From the NCBI GenBank assembly GCA_949987705.1, contig OX465282.1, positions 88,338,070 to 88,402,069 on the forward strand: 64,000 nt of DNA. Reading direction: 5' to 3'. This document shows, piece by piece, positions 21,140 to 32,181 of this stretch. Position 1 is the stretch's first letter. Each line of letters begins with the position of its first letter. Made by a program: the position numbers and the translations under genes. The notes beneath the pieces were generated by a model, which searched no databases, was not told the origin of the DNA, and saw only the letters and a list, made by a program, of their open reading frames with translations. This DNA is from Thereva unica (Eukaryota > Arthropoda > Insecta > Diptera > Therevidae).

Positions 21140-23091
21140 ACTATACCATTAAAATCTCCATATGTATCACTAAACAAGGAGTTTCCATATGTATACCCTT
21201 TGATCCCTCGAAAAAAACTTATTCTGTTTTCTTAATTGACTCAGGATCAGAAATAAGTATCTTTAAACCTGATAATGATATCCCAAATAACCTTAATACG
21301 CCGTGTTCCATAATCCCTTTGTTCGCGGAACCAGTACCAAGTCTTGGAAGTAAACAAGGAACGCTCCTTTTGGGGAAAGGAGATAAAACTTGTACTATAA
21401 CACATACTTTTCATTTAGTAAGGGGAGATGCTAATCTTAGATATGATGGCCTACTAGGTCACGATTTTCTTACCCAATATAATGGAATAGTCAATTATAA
21501 AGATAAATGCTTAGAACTACACGTAAACTCAGAAGATTTTTACCGTACTGCGAATGCACCAGAGCTTCATGGGAACGGGGAGAATGCAAACCTATTCTCC
21601 ATATCTGCTACCCCATATAGAGGCCAGAGTTCTATAACAAGCAGTAAATTCGGAAATACAGTCAGTGGAAACGATGAAATTTTAATTACAAAGGAAACAT
21701 ACAACGAAGTACGAGATAAGAATGAATTGCTTCTGCCTGCGAGAAGCGAAGTAATAATAAAAGTCCCTATAAACACAACCAATGACATAGTATTAGAAAA
21801 GAAAGAATTATCACCTGGTATTTACTTAGCGAGTGCGATCATACGTCCCGAGAAGGGATCTGCGAATGTCCTTATTTTAAACTCAAATGAAGAAAAAAAG
21901 AGTCTTGATACTAACAACCTTAAACTCGAATGGGATGAACTACAAAATTATGATGTGTTAGATAACCTAGACGGAAATATAATTAGAAACCGCCTAACTA
22001 TACTAGAAAAAACGATTAATTTGGAGCATTGCAATCACGAGGAACGTGATTCGATTCTCACTATATGTAAGGAATATAATGACCTCTTTCACTTAGAGGG
22101 TGACACACTCACGTGCACATCCTCAATGACCCATAAAATTCCAACCGAACTTGGAAAAGGACCTACTTTCACTAGACCTTATAGACTTCCAGAAGCCCAA
22201 AAACAGGAGATACATAAACAGGTAGGCGAAATGTTAGAGGACGGTATCATTCAACATAGTTGTAGTCCATGGAATTCACCACTTCTTCTGGTCCCTAAAA
22301 AGACGGGTGACTCCGGTCAAAAACGTTGGAGGGTGGTGGTGGATTTCCGGAAACTAAATGACATAACTGTAGGTGATGCATACCCTCTTCCCTACATAAC
22401 TGATATATTGGATCAACTGGGTCGCGCAAAAGTCTTTAGTACCCTAGACATGGCTAGCGGGTTCCACCAAATCCCACTGGACAATGAAGATAAAGCAAAA
22501 ACTGCATTTAGCACTCCATACGGCCACTTCGAATATAATCGGATGCCGTTTGGACTGAAAAATGCTCCCGCTACGTTCCAGCGCTTAATGAACAACGTAC
22601 TAATGGGTCTGCAAGGTATACATTGTTTTGTTTATGTAGATGATATTGTTATCTACGGATATGATCTGCTCGATCACAACCGCAAGTTACTTAAGGTGTT
22701 CCAACGTCTAAGAGAACATAATCTTAAGTTACAGCCGGAAAAATGTCACTTCATAAAACAAGAGCTTGCTTATTTAGGTCATGTTATTTCAGGCAATGGA
22801 GTTATGCCCGATCCTTCTAAAATTTCAGTTGTTAGAACGTATCCTATACCGAAAAAGGAAAAAGAGGTGAGATCTTTCTTGGGATTTGTCGGTTATTATC
22901 GCCGTTTTATTCCCGAATTCTCCAAAATCTCGAAACCACTAACGAACCTCTTAAAGAAAAACGTACCGTTTAAGTGGGATGCTCATTGCGATGAAGCTTT
23001 CGTGAAGCTAAAGAAAAAAATTGACGGAAAAACCAATCTTATCTTATCCGGATTTTACCAAAGAATTTTTAATAACAACAGATGCGAGTGA
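21121..23091 (+). CDS. Errantivirus Pol, protease and reverse transcriptase
   Basis: The frame is already open before the gag stop (21137-21139) and lies -1 to the final gag frame, as expected for gag-pol frameshifting in this group. The protease motif FLIDSGSEIS is near 21230 and LLGHDFL near 21450. RT blocks follow: FTRPYRLPEAQKQEI, WRVVVDFRKLNDITVGDAYP, FSTLDMASGFHQIPL (motif A), YNRMPFGLKNAPATFQR, FVYVDDIVIY (YVDD box, about 22630) and LGFVGYYRRFIPEF. The true frame leaves this ORF at a run of A residues near 23010-23017 and continues in the next ORF; the residues after that point are read out of frame. Confidence 0.92.
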   Translation, partial: NSEHTLNYTIKISICITKQGVSICIPFDPSKKTYSVFLIDSGSEISIFKPDNDIPNNLNTPCSIIPLFAEPVPSLGSKQGTLLLGKGDKTCTITHTFHLVRGDANLRYDGLLGHDFLTQYNGIVNYKDKCLELHVNSEDFYRTANAPELHGNGENANLFSISATPYRGQSSITSSKFGNTVSGNDEILITKETYNEVRDKNELLLPARSEVIIKVPINTTNDIVLEKKELSPGIYLASAIIRPEKGSANVLILNSNEEKKSLDTNNLKLEWDELQNYDVLDNLDGNIIRNRLTILEKTINLEHCNHEERDSILTICKEYNDLFHLEGDTLTCTSSMTHKIPTELGKGPTFTRPYRLPEAQKQEIHKQVGEMLEDGIIQHSCSPWNSPLLLVPKKTGDSGQKRWRVVVDFRKLNDITVGDAYPLPYITDILDQLGRAKVFSTLDMASGFHQIPLDNEDKAKTAFSTPYGHFEYNRMPFGLKNAPATFQRLMNNVLMGLQGIHCFVYVDDIVIYGYDLLDHNRKLLKVFQRLREHNLKLQPEKCHFIKQELAYLGHVISGNGVMPDPSKISVVRTYPIPKKEKEVRSFLGFVGYYRRFIPEFSKISKPLTNLLKKNVPFKWDAHCDEAFVKLKKKIDGKTNLILSGFYQRIFNNNRCE

Positions 23092-25027
23092 CATGGCATT
23101 AGGTGCAGTCCTATCACAAGGAGAAATTGGTCAAGACAAACCAATCTGCTACGCCAGCCGGACGTTAAATCAAGCTGAAAAAAAATACACCACAACTGAA
23201 AAAGAATTGTTGGCCATTGTATTTGCAGTGAAACAATTCAGACCTTATATTTTTGGCCGAAAATTTACTATAATAACGGATCATCGTCCCCTCCAGTGGC
23301 TAATAAACCTGAAGGAACCTTCTTCCAGATTGATGCGATGGAAGATACTTCTAGAAGAGTATGACTATACTAGAAAGTACAGACCTGGAAGACAAAACGC
23401 AAACGCAGATGCATTGAGCAGGATACAAGTAGATCAAAGTAATGAACGATTAGAAAACCTAAGAGTCGTCACTCGAAGTAAGGCAAGACGAATTCAGGAA
23501 AGCAATAGTCCACTCGACATATCTGAACAACAAATCGAACTCCATACCCAAACATCCGAAAAGGAAACAAGTTTTAAACTCATTGAAGGAACTGGAACCT
23601 TACACACTATGAATAACATAACAACTAAAACGTATATTCTCCCTTTAACCAAGAGTAATGAAGAATCTTACTTAATAAAACTTTTTGGCAGAACAGAACC
23701 CTTCCAATCAAATGAGGAAGTAACCGAATTACGACATTTACACCAAACATATCTTATACTAAAATCTTTTCTTCCAACACGCACAGAACAAGATCGCAAC
23801 GCTTTAAAAACATCCTTGTCGGGATTGTTAGCTTACACTCAGAACAATAATATGAAAAGCATTCACATTTCAATTCCCAATCTAGGCATAGCAGTTACTA
23901 GTGAAATAAAAACCCTTCTTTTAGAATGTTTCCATAATGAGGAAATCATAATGTATCTATATATGGACACAAAACAATTACTCACTGACCCGAATGACAT
24001 AGCCAAGGTTTTGAGAGAATACCATGACGATGCGTTCGGTGGACACCAAGGCATTTCAAGGACTTCGAAGAGAATAAAATTAAATTTTTATTGGCCTAAT
24101 ATGCTAAAAGATGTGAAAAATCACATCTCTAAATGCGACTCATGCCAGAAAAATAAACTTACAAGGCAACCGCCTATACCAATGAAAATAACTAGTACCA
24201 GTTCTAGACCCTTCGAGAGAGTAGCATTAGACATTGTAGGACCCCTTCCTTGCACTTACGAAGGAAATAAATATATATTAACTTTTCAGGACGACCTGAC
24301 GAAATTTTCTATGGCCATACCCCTTGGAAACACAGAAGCACTTACGGTCGCAGAAGCGTTCATTAAAAATATAGTATGTCTACACGGTATTCCAGAATCT
24401 CTACTTACCGACCAGGGAAGTAACTTTCTTAGTAAATTATCATCGGAGGTGTACAAATTATTGAAGATTCGTAAACTTCAAACTACAGCGTACCATCCAC
24501 AAACTAACGGAGCTTTAGAAAGGAGCCATCGCACGTTAGCAGAATATCTGAGACACTATGTGGACAAGGATCCACTTACATGGGATTCATGGACTCCTTA
24601 CGCTATTTTCGTGTATAATACCACTCCACACTCAGCCACTAACTACAGCCCGTACGAACTTCTCTACGGATTTCCGCCTAAAGTTCCAAGTATAATTAAA
24701 CACGCCCCCCAAACCCATTATAACTATGAAAACTACGCCCTAGAACTCAAAGTCCGATTGCAACACTGCTATAAAAATGCTAAAGAATTTATAATGAAAC
24801 AAAAGGAGAAATCCAAAGTGTATTACGATAGTCGCTCCCGTGAAAAACAATTCCACGTAGGAGATAAAGTACTTTTGAGAAATCACATGCGGAAAAATAA
24901 ATTCTCCTCGCTATGGGAAGGTCCTTACGAAATAACATTCATTAATTCAACCGAAAATTCCACTATTGAAGTCGGAAGAAAGCAAAAAGTTGTGCATAAC
25001 AACGATCTCAAACTTTATATAGAATGA
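23021..25027 (+). CDS. Errantivirus Pol, RNase H and integrase
   Basis: RNase H motifs are TTDASDMALGAVLSQ, TEKELLAIVFAVKQFRPYIF and TDHRPLQWL. The integrase has its HHCC zinc domain (H near 24010, then GGHQGISRTSKRIKLNFYWP and CDSCQKN) and the DDE core (ALDIVGPLP, LLTDQGSNF, HPQTNGALERSHRTL). The C-terminal domain (GDKVLLRNHMRKNK, LWEGPYEI) ends at a stop at 25025-25027. All integrase catalytic acids are present. The region is separated from the RT part by a one-base shift, and the ATG at 23021 is probably not a natural start. Confidence 0.93.
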   Translation: MTEKPILSYPDFTKEFLITTDASDMALGAVLSQGEIGQDKPICYASRTLNQAEKKYTTTEKELLAIVFAVKQFRPYIFGRKFTIITDHRPLQWLINLKEPSSRLMRWKILLEEYDYTRKYRPGRQNANADALSRIQVDQSNERLENLRVVTRSKARRIQESNSPLDISEQQIELHTQTSEKETSFKLIEGTGTLHTMNNITTKTYILPLTKSNEESYLIKLFGRTEPFQSNEEVTELRHLHQTYLILKSFLPTRTEQDRNALKTSLSGLLAYTQNNNMKSIHISIPNLGIAVTSEIKTLLLECFHNEEIIMYLYMDTKQLLTDPNDIAKVLREYHDDAFGGHQGISRTSKRIKLNFYWPNMLKDVKNHISKCDSCQKNKLTRQPPIPMKITSTSSRPFERVALDIVGPLPCTYEGNKYILTFQDDLTKFSMAIPLGNTEALTVAEAFIKNIVCLHGIPESLLTDQGSNFLSKLSSEVYKLLKIRKLQTTAYHPQTNGALERSHRTLAEYLRHYVDKDPLTWDSWTPYAIFVYNTTPHSATNYSPYELLYGFPPKVPSIIKHAPQTHYNYENYALELKVRLQHCYKNAKEFIMKQKEKSKVYYDSRSREKQFHVGDKVLLRNHMRKNKFSSLWEGPYEITFINSTENSTIEVGRKQKVVHNNDLKLYIE

Positions 25028-25530
25028 CACACTCTCGCTCACTTCCCAATTCCCATTCACCATATGTAACATAGGGCATACATAAGATATAATATATTTT
25101 TAGTACTTTTGAATAATTTTAATTAATTTCACGACTGTCTAATATGACCACTAAAATCAATAATTCTATAATTCAGAACCGTACAAACTTCCAAAAACCT
25201 TCTCTGGACATGCGCAGTTTTTAAGATCCCTCTCTCCATTGGTATGGACGTAGCGTTGACTCAGTCAATCTTTACTATCCTTTCTTTTGGGATAAAATCA
25301 CTGTTGATAAATTAATTAGCTTATATCTATATATTGTCTAGCAAATTACTCTTCACCTAGAACTTTTCGCTATTAAATCGAGAATATTTGAGCACAGAAT
25401 GAAAAAAAGTGCTTTCTCTGTTCTTAATTCGTTCCAAGCCTTTTAGCAAAAAAAAAAAAAACGTACCAAATACTTAAGGAATCCACTCGATGCAAAAATA
25501 TTCATCACACCCTTTTTAAATTTTCAGAAG
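25028..25530 (+). other. Spacer between pol and env with the env splice acceptor
   Basis: No open frame is present. The end, AAATTTTCAG at about 25519-25528, is a good 3' splice site placed two bases before the env ATG. This suits the spliced env message of errantiviruses. Confidence 0.6.
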
Positions 25531-27285
25531 ATGATGCGCATCCTACTGATAATCTCATTGGTCGCCTATGCTGTAGGCAAGGAGATCAATATCATACCTA
25601 TAGTCAATCACCCGGGAATATACTACGAAGAAATCGGTAGAGTGGAACTATACTCCAACGAATGGAAAGTAGTAGTCTACTACGATATAAAAACCGTAAG
25701 GGAGGCTCTCCTAAACCTTAACCGCCTAACCGACGAGGTAAACTCTTTATGTAATTTATTCTACAATGAGCACAATTTTATGCAAGTGTGTAATAGCACA
25801 ATAATAGAAATGAATCATATGCTAACTGATTTAAAACATAAGAATAATCTGTTAAACACTATGCGAATTAAACGATCACCTTTTGGGATCATAGGTAGTA
25901 TCAGCAAGTCACTCTTTGGAACCTTAAATGAAGAGGATTCAAAATACTATGATAAACAAATAACCAAATTACGCGAAAACGAAAGCCACTCACTAAATCT
26001 CATTAGAAACCAAACAATTATTCTCGATACCACCGTCAATATCATGAACAAAAACCAACATCTAATAGAAAACCAAATGATGAATCTTAACGCAAAACTT
26101 CAGTTATTTCGTACGAAAATTAACGAGATATCCAATGCATCCATGGACAACCGATTTTTAATCGAGTTAGAATCCCTTACTTCCCTTACAACACTAATAA
26201 TTATGCGATACGAAAATGTATTAAATGCGATCTTAGATCTAATTACCGACGTGCGTCACGGAAAACCGCACCCTACTATAGTTACCCCAAATCAACTCGA
26301 TGAAGTTCTTACTATGATTCGTAAGCAAATACCTGGCGACATCAGATTGCCGAGTGCCTTGCAAAATGGTAGTCTTCTTCCCTTATACCTCATCGGAGAA
26401 ATGCGAACTAGTGCTATAGAAGACAAAATCATTTATGAATTGCGAATTCCACTACCATTCAAGGACAACTACCAATTATATAAAATTATACCCCTCCCTA
26501 CATTGTTAAACGGCACCCTCACATACATACAAAGCGACATTGACTATCTGATCGTTGATTATAATAGAGAACATCATTATGATATGACACAGAAAGAGCT
26601 ATCTGGCTGTGTCACAGAAGATTTGGACTTGTACCTATGTCGGGCTAAACACCCTATCTTCAACTCTCACTCCAATAACATATGTGAAATCTCTCTACTA
26701 CGTAGGGAAAACCATCTTCTTAGTTCCTGCAACTTAAGAAAATCTCAACAAGAGTCCTTCTGGTTTCAATTATCTCAGACTAACAAATGGCTTTACTCTA
26801 CCCGTGTCAAAATCAATATTGACGCCGTATGTCAAAATGAAATAAAGCCCTACTCATTAACTGGTGCAGGAATAGTTGAAATTACCAACGACTGTTATGT
26901 ACGAACAAAGGATTTCACTATCCAACCCTATGCTGCAAAATCAAACAAACTAAAGAACTACTTCGTACCTGCAATAAACGTATCCGCTATATTAAGCCAA
27001 CGTAAAGTTGCACCCCTTGACTCTAGCAAGGACATAGCATTTGTGAAATATACAGAGAATAATGATTTAGAAAAACTATCTCTAGACCTGCGAACCATTA
27101 AAGAAAAGGAAAACCAAGATCTCGAGCCCTTAGATGCACACGATATACACCATTATACATTAGGCTATGTTTTGGTTCTTTTAATTATCACACTTGTCGA
27201 ATTTAAATTAGTGAGAGCATATCTATCCAAAATAACGATAAAAGAACGACTGCGAATATCGAGGATAAATCTGAAGAGGGTATAG
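25531..27285 (+). CDS. Errantivirus envelope glycoprotein (F-type), uninterrupted
   Basis: The 584-residue protein begins with a signal peptide (MMRILLIISLVAYAVGKEI) and is a single-pass membrane glycoprotein of the group related to baculovirus F proteins. A furin-type site RIKR near residue 115 is followed by SPFGIIGSISKSLFG, the usual position of the fusion peptide. NxS/T glycosylation sites and many cysteines follow. A membrane anchor near residues 550-570 (LGYVLVLLIITLVEF) precedes a short basic tail. There are no stops or frame changes. The upstream splice acceptor supports expression from a spliced message. An intact env next to broken gag and pol is notable, since such a copy would depend on others. 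Confidence 0.93.
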   Translation: MMRILLIISLVAYAVGKEINIIPIVNHPGIYYEEIGRVELYSNEWKVVVYYDIKTVREALLNLNRLTDEVNSLCNLFYNEHNFMQVCNSTIIEMNHMLTDLKHKNNLLNTMRIKRSPFGIIGSISKSLFGTLNEEDSKYYDKQITKLRENESHSLNLIRNQTIILDTTVNIMNKNQHLIENQMMNLNAKLQLFRTKINEISNASMDNRFLIELESLTSLTTLIIMRYENVLNAILDLITDVRHGKPHPTIVTPNQLDEVLTMIRKQIPGDIRLPSALQNGSLLPLYLIGEMRTSAIEDKIIYELRIPLPFKDNYQLYKIIPLPTLLNGTLTYIQSDIDYLIVDYNREHHYDMTQKELSGCVTEDLDLYLCRAKHPIFNSHSNNICEISLLRRENHLLSSCNLRKSQQESFWFQLSQTNKWLYSTRVKINIDAVCQNEIKPYSLTGAGIVEITNDCYVRTKDFTIQPYAAKSNKLKNYFVPAINVSAILSQRKVAPLDSSKDIAFVKYTENNDLEKLSLDLRTIKEKENQDLEPLDAHDIHHYTLGYVLVLLIITLVEFKLVRAYLSKITIKERLRISRINLKRV

Positions 27286-28853
27286 AAATGGAAAAAATTG
27301 AGGAGCCTCGTAAAGGTGTAAGACTCACTATTAAAAGAAAGGAAAAGAAGGTCGAACCCTGAATTACGGTATTCAAAAAAAAAAGAAAAAGAAAACAATT
27401 TACATAATATAACGTAAAATATGAGTAAACTTATACCCGCACTGCCGAAACTAACCATTTTTTTTTAAAAAAAAAAGATACACAAAAAGAAAAAAAGGGG
27501 AATTTTCAATAAAATTACGTAAGTAAAGACATTAAGGAATTAAAAACCCAGAATAAGAATATCTTTTACATAATCTACTATGCATAGTTTTTTTTTTATA
27601 TAATACACAAAAAAAAGGAAGTGAGATGATAAATTTAACATAATTTAAATAAATAAGGTACTACGGTACATAAGTTTCTTTATTAAAAAAAAAAAAAAAA
27701 AAAAAATCATAAATTTATATAAGGTACTACGGTACATACGTTTCTTTATAAAAAAAAAAAATTTTCATAAATTTATATAAGGTACATACGTAAACTCTAA
27801 GATTCATATTAAATCCAATTAAGTAAGTTTTCCTTTTGAAACAGAAGTTAAGATAATAAATTTAACGTAAATTTCTTTAAGGTACTACGGTACATAACGT
27901 TTAATTGCAAATTGATAAAATTTAATAAAGCATGGAACTGGATCTAATTATCTATAAAAATGTCAAAACAATTTCTTTTATTAAAAATAGAAATGCAACC
28001 TTTTATGATGTAATAATATGAAAATGTAGAAATTTCTATATCTATTATAGGAAAGATAAATAAAAAAAAAGAGATACAGTTATTAAGTGTAACCAGCGCA
28101 AGATGAACCACAGTGTTGTCTTGGCTCGAAGAATTTGACACGCTGTAGCGTGCGATTAAAGTTTATGTCAAGTCCAACTATGTGAGTCTCTTGTCCCCTA
28201 TTTTGTCCTCTAGATATAAAAGGATAACATATAGAAGAATTAGGCTGATGGATAAGATGTATCATTAAACACACGCATTGGTTACTTTGAAAAAAAAAAA
28301 CAAAAAAAAAAAAAAAACGCAAATAAAAAGAAAAAAAAAAACATAGAAAGAAAGAAATATATTTTCTCTATATACCTATACATATATGTATAACATATAT
28401 ATCTCCTATAGACATAGGGGATTCTCCATGTAAAAAAAAAAAAAAAAAAAATAAAAAAAAAAAAAACACACACAAACTCAATTCATACTTCAACCAACAA
28501 AATATGATTAAATCTAGTTCACATGATATATGTAAGCTATTAGCTTAGTACTTAAATCTTTTACATTCAAATGATATACATATGTATGTAAGTAACTAGT
28601 TTAGTATTTGAATCTTTCATTGTTAAAAAAAAAAAAAAAAAAAATATATACAAACCTTCTTTCTTATTAATTACTTCCTAGAAAAAAAATACATATTCAA
28701 AACGATAAAATTGGATAAACATAAGAATGATATCAAGTTTCATTAAGCAAATATTGTAAAATCGCGACTCGAAGCTGACAAATGGCCTGTTTTTTTTGCC
28801 AGAAAATTCAAACCTCTTCAAGGTTATGAATTTTCTTTTTCTAAGAGGGATGG
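27286..28853 (+). other. A-rich 3' untranslated region with short repeats and polypurine tract
   Basis: No gene is seen. The words GGTACTACGGTACATA recur at about 27657, 27723 and 27880, separated by long A runs. Further poly-A tracts lie at 28290-28340, 28430-28470 and 28625-28645. The sequence CTAAGAGGGATGG just before the 3' LTR at 28854 is the likely polypurine tract used for plus-strand priming. Confidence 0.75.
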
Positions 28854-29523
28854 TGTTATGAATCCCATAACTAACCCCATAATCTAAACAGAAAGTCACT
28901 CATAAATAAGCAATGGTAAACATAAATGCACTCAACCGCATTTATTAAGTTATTTCCATTCTCTTAAATTTTTACTCGGATTTCAAACCGTTAAAATGAG
29001 TAGACATAACAAATTCTTAAATTATTCCATTCAATTTACAAACCCTTAAGTAAAGACACAGAATCATAAATTCTTTATACTCAAGATAATTATGTCGCAT
29101 GTGCAGTTACACATATCAAATTTCAATCCAACTTAAACATAGCAAGCAACGCTTGAAAATTGCTGATAAAGCAACGCCAGTGGATTATTTTACTGATAAG
29201 CCACGGCGTCCCGAGGGTTCTTGATTTTAAAGAACCAAGAAGATGACGAGTTTCGAAGTTGAATTAAAAGCGGTTGGTTGTCAGCAGCGGGTCGCGATAT
29301 TTAAAGTCGTCGCGATAATTAAAGTCATTTTTTAAATCTTTTTTTTCTGTTCTTTTATTTTTTTTTGTCAAAGTAGTGCAAATTAAAAAGCGAAAATTTG
29401 TGTTAAATAAATTTATATTTTACCGAAGAAAGGCGTTTAATTTAAAAGAAAAACTAACGACGAAACTCCCCGCGATCGCTCTTCTCGATCTTACTCCGAA
29501 AGCACGGCGATCTCGGTATAACA
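28854..29523 (+). repeat. 3' LTR of the errantivirus
   Basis: It has the same length (670 bp) and ends as the 5' copy, with about three visible substitutions. It is followed by the TSD TGTT and then by the rest of the outer element's RT. A frame that starts in this LTR at 29376 runs without a stop into that RT. Confidence 0.93.
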
Positions 29524-29527
29524 TGTT

Positions 29528-31708
29528 TGAGTTTACTCGCATGCCATTTGGGTTAAGAAATGCAGCCCAGTCATTTCAAAGATTTATGAATGAAGTCACA
29601 AGAGACTTAGACTTCGTTTATGTCTATCTAGACGATATACTTATCGCTAGTAGATCAGAGGATGAGCATCTCACTCACCTCGAACTACTGTTTAAACGCC
29701 TTGATAGCTTTGGTTTAACAATAAAGTTATCAAAATGCGTTTTTGGGGTCAGTGAGATCAACTTTTTGGGACATAGTATCGGCAAGGATGGGATCCTTCC
29801 ATCACCCGAACGTGCCCAAGCAATTAATGACCTCACAACTCCAACAACAGTCAAACAAATACAAAAATTTATAGGAATGGTGAACTTTTATCACCGATTT
29901 ATTCCTAAACTAGCACAACTGCTAGTACCGATCAATGAACACTTGAGGGAACTCCTCAATTGTTCATCAACAACAAAAAATAAGGAACAACTTCCTTGGC
30001 CCGCAGAATGCCAACAAGCATTCCTCGACGTGAAAGCCGCAATGGCTGCAGCAGTGATTCTGATACACCCACTAGAGGATGCTAAATATAGCGTCACAAT
30101 TGATGCTTCCGATTTTATTATCGGAGCTGTGCTGGAACAATTTAACGGTCACAGATGGCAACCATTAGCTTTCTTTTCTAAGAAGTTGTCATCTGCTGAA
30201 CGAAATTATTCTGCATTTGATCGCGAGCTACTCGCAATCTTTGCAGCAATAAAACATTTTCGGTACTTTGTTGAAGGATGAAAATTTGTCGTCTACACTG
30301 ACCACAAACCATTAACACATGGCCTTCACACAAAAACCGATAGATCTCCACGCCAAAAAAGACACCTGAGCCTAATTTCCCAGTTCACAACAGACATCAG
30401 ACATATCTCTGGGAAACAAAACGTTGTCGCAGATTATTTATCTCGCTCTTTAGCGGCCAACGTTGACACAATAACCTTCCATTTGCCACATCTGGCGAAA
30501 GCACAAGAAGGTGACAAAGAGTTGCAACGACTCCAAGAGCATCCCAAAAGCAGCTCGAAGGTAAAACTGATACTCACACCAATTCCTTTCACAACTCATG
30601 AAGTTTGGTGTGAGATAAGCACGGGTACATTACGCCCATATATACCTTCATCATTAAGAAAATTAGCATTCAATGCTGAACATAGCTTATCGCATCCAGG
30701 CATACGCGCCACAAGGCAAGCTATCATAAAAAAATATTTTTGGCCAGCGATCAACAAAGACTGTAACAACTGGTCTAGATCCTGTATAGGCTGCCAAAAA
30801 TCGTGTTTCGAGACACACCAAATCTCCACATGAAGCTTTTAATTTACCGAATAATAGATTCGAACATATCCATATGGACCTTGTTGGACCATTGCCCCCA
30901 TCTCGAGGATATTCATATATCCTAACAATCGTAGACCGATTTACGAGATGGCCGGAGGCATATCCAATGCGAGACATCTCTGCTACTACGGTGGCCAAAC
31001 ATTTTGTCACCGAGTATGTCCCTAGACTCGGCGCCCCACTTGAACTTACAACAGATCAAGGGTCGCAATTCGAATCTAAACTATTCAATGAAGTCACAAG
31101 ACTTCTAGGTACACATAGAATACGTACTACCGCCTACCATCCGCAAGCAAATGGGATGGTTGAGCGGTTCCATAGACAACTAACTGAAAGCGGCCTTAAT
31201 GGCAAGGGACAACACTACTCATTGGAGTGAGGATTTGCCCTTTGTTTTATTAGGAATTCGCTCGGCAATTAAAACCGATTTACAATGCTCACCAGCAGAG
31301 CTTGTCTATGGACAGAATCTGAGGCTTCCCAATTCAATTTCCATCCCAACGGACGAGAATCCGATAGAGCACTCAGAATTTCTAACACGTCTTCGCACAC
31401 ACATGAAAGGTTTGTCGGCAACACAGCCCCGACAGGCAGTTCAGAATGACGTGTACGTACCGAACGCCTTAGAGACCGCGGAGTACGTTTTCATACGTAC
31501 CGATCGTGTTCGGCGGCCTTTTGAAACACCATACGAAGGGCCATTCAAGGTAAGCAAAAGATTACGTAAACATTTTGTCGTCAACCTAAATGGCACAAAT
31601 AAGTCGATAGCTGTAGATCGACTGAAACCTGCATTTGAGTGTGATCGAAACAGCCACAATTCACTCGGCACACTTCATGTAACGTTACGCTTGGAGGGGA
31701 GTATGTAG
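29528..31708 (+). pseudogene. Pol of the Kabuki-like element, RT remainder, RNase H and integrase
   Basis: RT resumes with [29 protein letters not shown] (YLDD box) and GMVNFYHRFIPKLAQLL. RNase H follows (TIDASDFIIGAVLEQF, FDRELLAIFAAIKHFRYF) with an in-frame TGA at 30279, then YTDHKPL. The integrase has H near 30680, CIGCQKS (30785), MDLVGPLPPSRGYSYILTIV, TTDQGSQFES and HPQANGMVERFHRQL. Frame changes occur near 30830 and 31200. The C-terminal part ends at a stop at 31706-31708, overlapping the LTR start. The blocks match the copy at 49559-52290 closely. Confidence 0.9.
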
Positions 31709-32039
31709 GGACATCGTCCCACTACTCACATATTACTTGACTGCAAAAGACTGTGAACAAAAGCATAGCCGACTTGCATCAAGTAATATTAAAAAATTGA
31801 AAACAACGAATAAATTAGGTAGTTGTCAGTTTTAAAGAATTAACTTTTGACGTCTTCTAAAAGTTCTCAAATATAAATAGTTATAAAATATATTGTAAAA
31901 TCTTATCTAAGTTAAAATAACAATTCAAAGTGTAATCGCTATAATTAAAATAAAATAAATAAGTGTAAACACAATCCAAAGATTTTGAATTGAGATAACT
32001 TTAAAAATTAATGAGGAAGATTGGAGCGAAGCCCCAATA
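31704..32039 (+). repeat. 3' LTR of the Kabuki-like element
   Basis: It begins TGTAGGGACATCGTCCCACT and ends near CCAATA, before the TSD AGTC. Compared with the 5' LTR it shows about six substitutions and lacks a 4-bp CATA. The pol frame ends inside its first bases. Confidence 0.9.
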
Positions 32040-32181
32040 AGTCTACTGTATTTATTATAGCTAGTAGCTTACTTATTACAACAAATTTTCGCTTACTTCG
32101 TAACAAATTCAGTTCCTTTTGATTCTGTTCGTTGACGCAATCTGCACCAATGTCACAGTCAACATCGACATCCATACAAAG

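Larger units (their letters stand above)
18169..29523 (+). mobile_element. Complete errantivirus (endogenous insect retrovirus, Ty3/Gypsy class)
   Basis: Two 670-bp LTRs (18169-18838 and 28854-29523) start TGTTAT, end ATAACA and differ at about three positions by eye. The TSD is TGTT (18165-18168 and 29524-29527). Inside are a primer site and repeat-rich leader, gag, pol and env, in the order of the gypsy, 17.6 and ZAM group. Env is uninterrupted, but gag and pol each have a one-base frame change, so this copy looks recent yet defective unless these are sequence errors. It sits in the RT gene of the outer element in the same orientation. Confidence 0.95.
15543..32039 (+). mobile_element. Kabuki/CsRn1-like Ty3/Gypsy LTR retrotransposon, split by a nested errantivirus
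   Basis: The LTRs are at 15543-15882 and 31704-32039, flanked by AGTC at 15539-15542 and 32040-32043. Without the insert at 18169-29523 and its TSD, the element is about 5.1 kb. The primer site matches the 3' end of tRNA-Trp (TGGTGACCCCGA), as reported for the CsRn1/Kabuki clade. Gag has the CYYH-type box known from that clade, and pol runs protease, RT, RNase H, integrase. The LTRs differ at about six positions plus a 4-bp indel. The coding region has several frameshifts and a stop, so it is dead. Confidence 0.9.

Noticed and set aside
25531..27285. Env as a domesticated host gene
   Set aside because: It lies between pol and the 3' LTR of a complete element with a proper splice acceptor; nothing suggests host recruitment.
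28282..28473. Phenylalanine-rich small membrane protein on the minus strand
   Set aside because: It is translated from poly-A tracts in the errantivirus 3' untranslated region.
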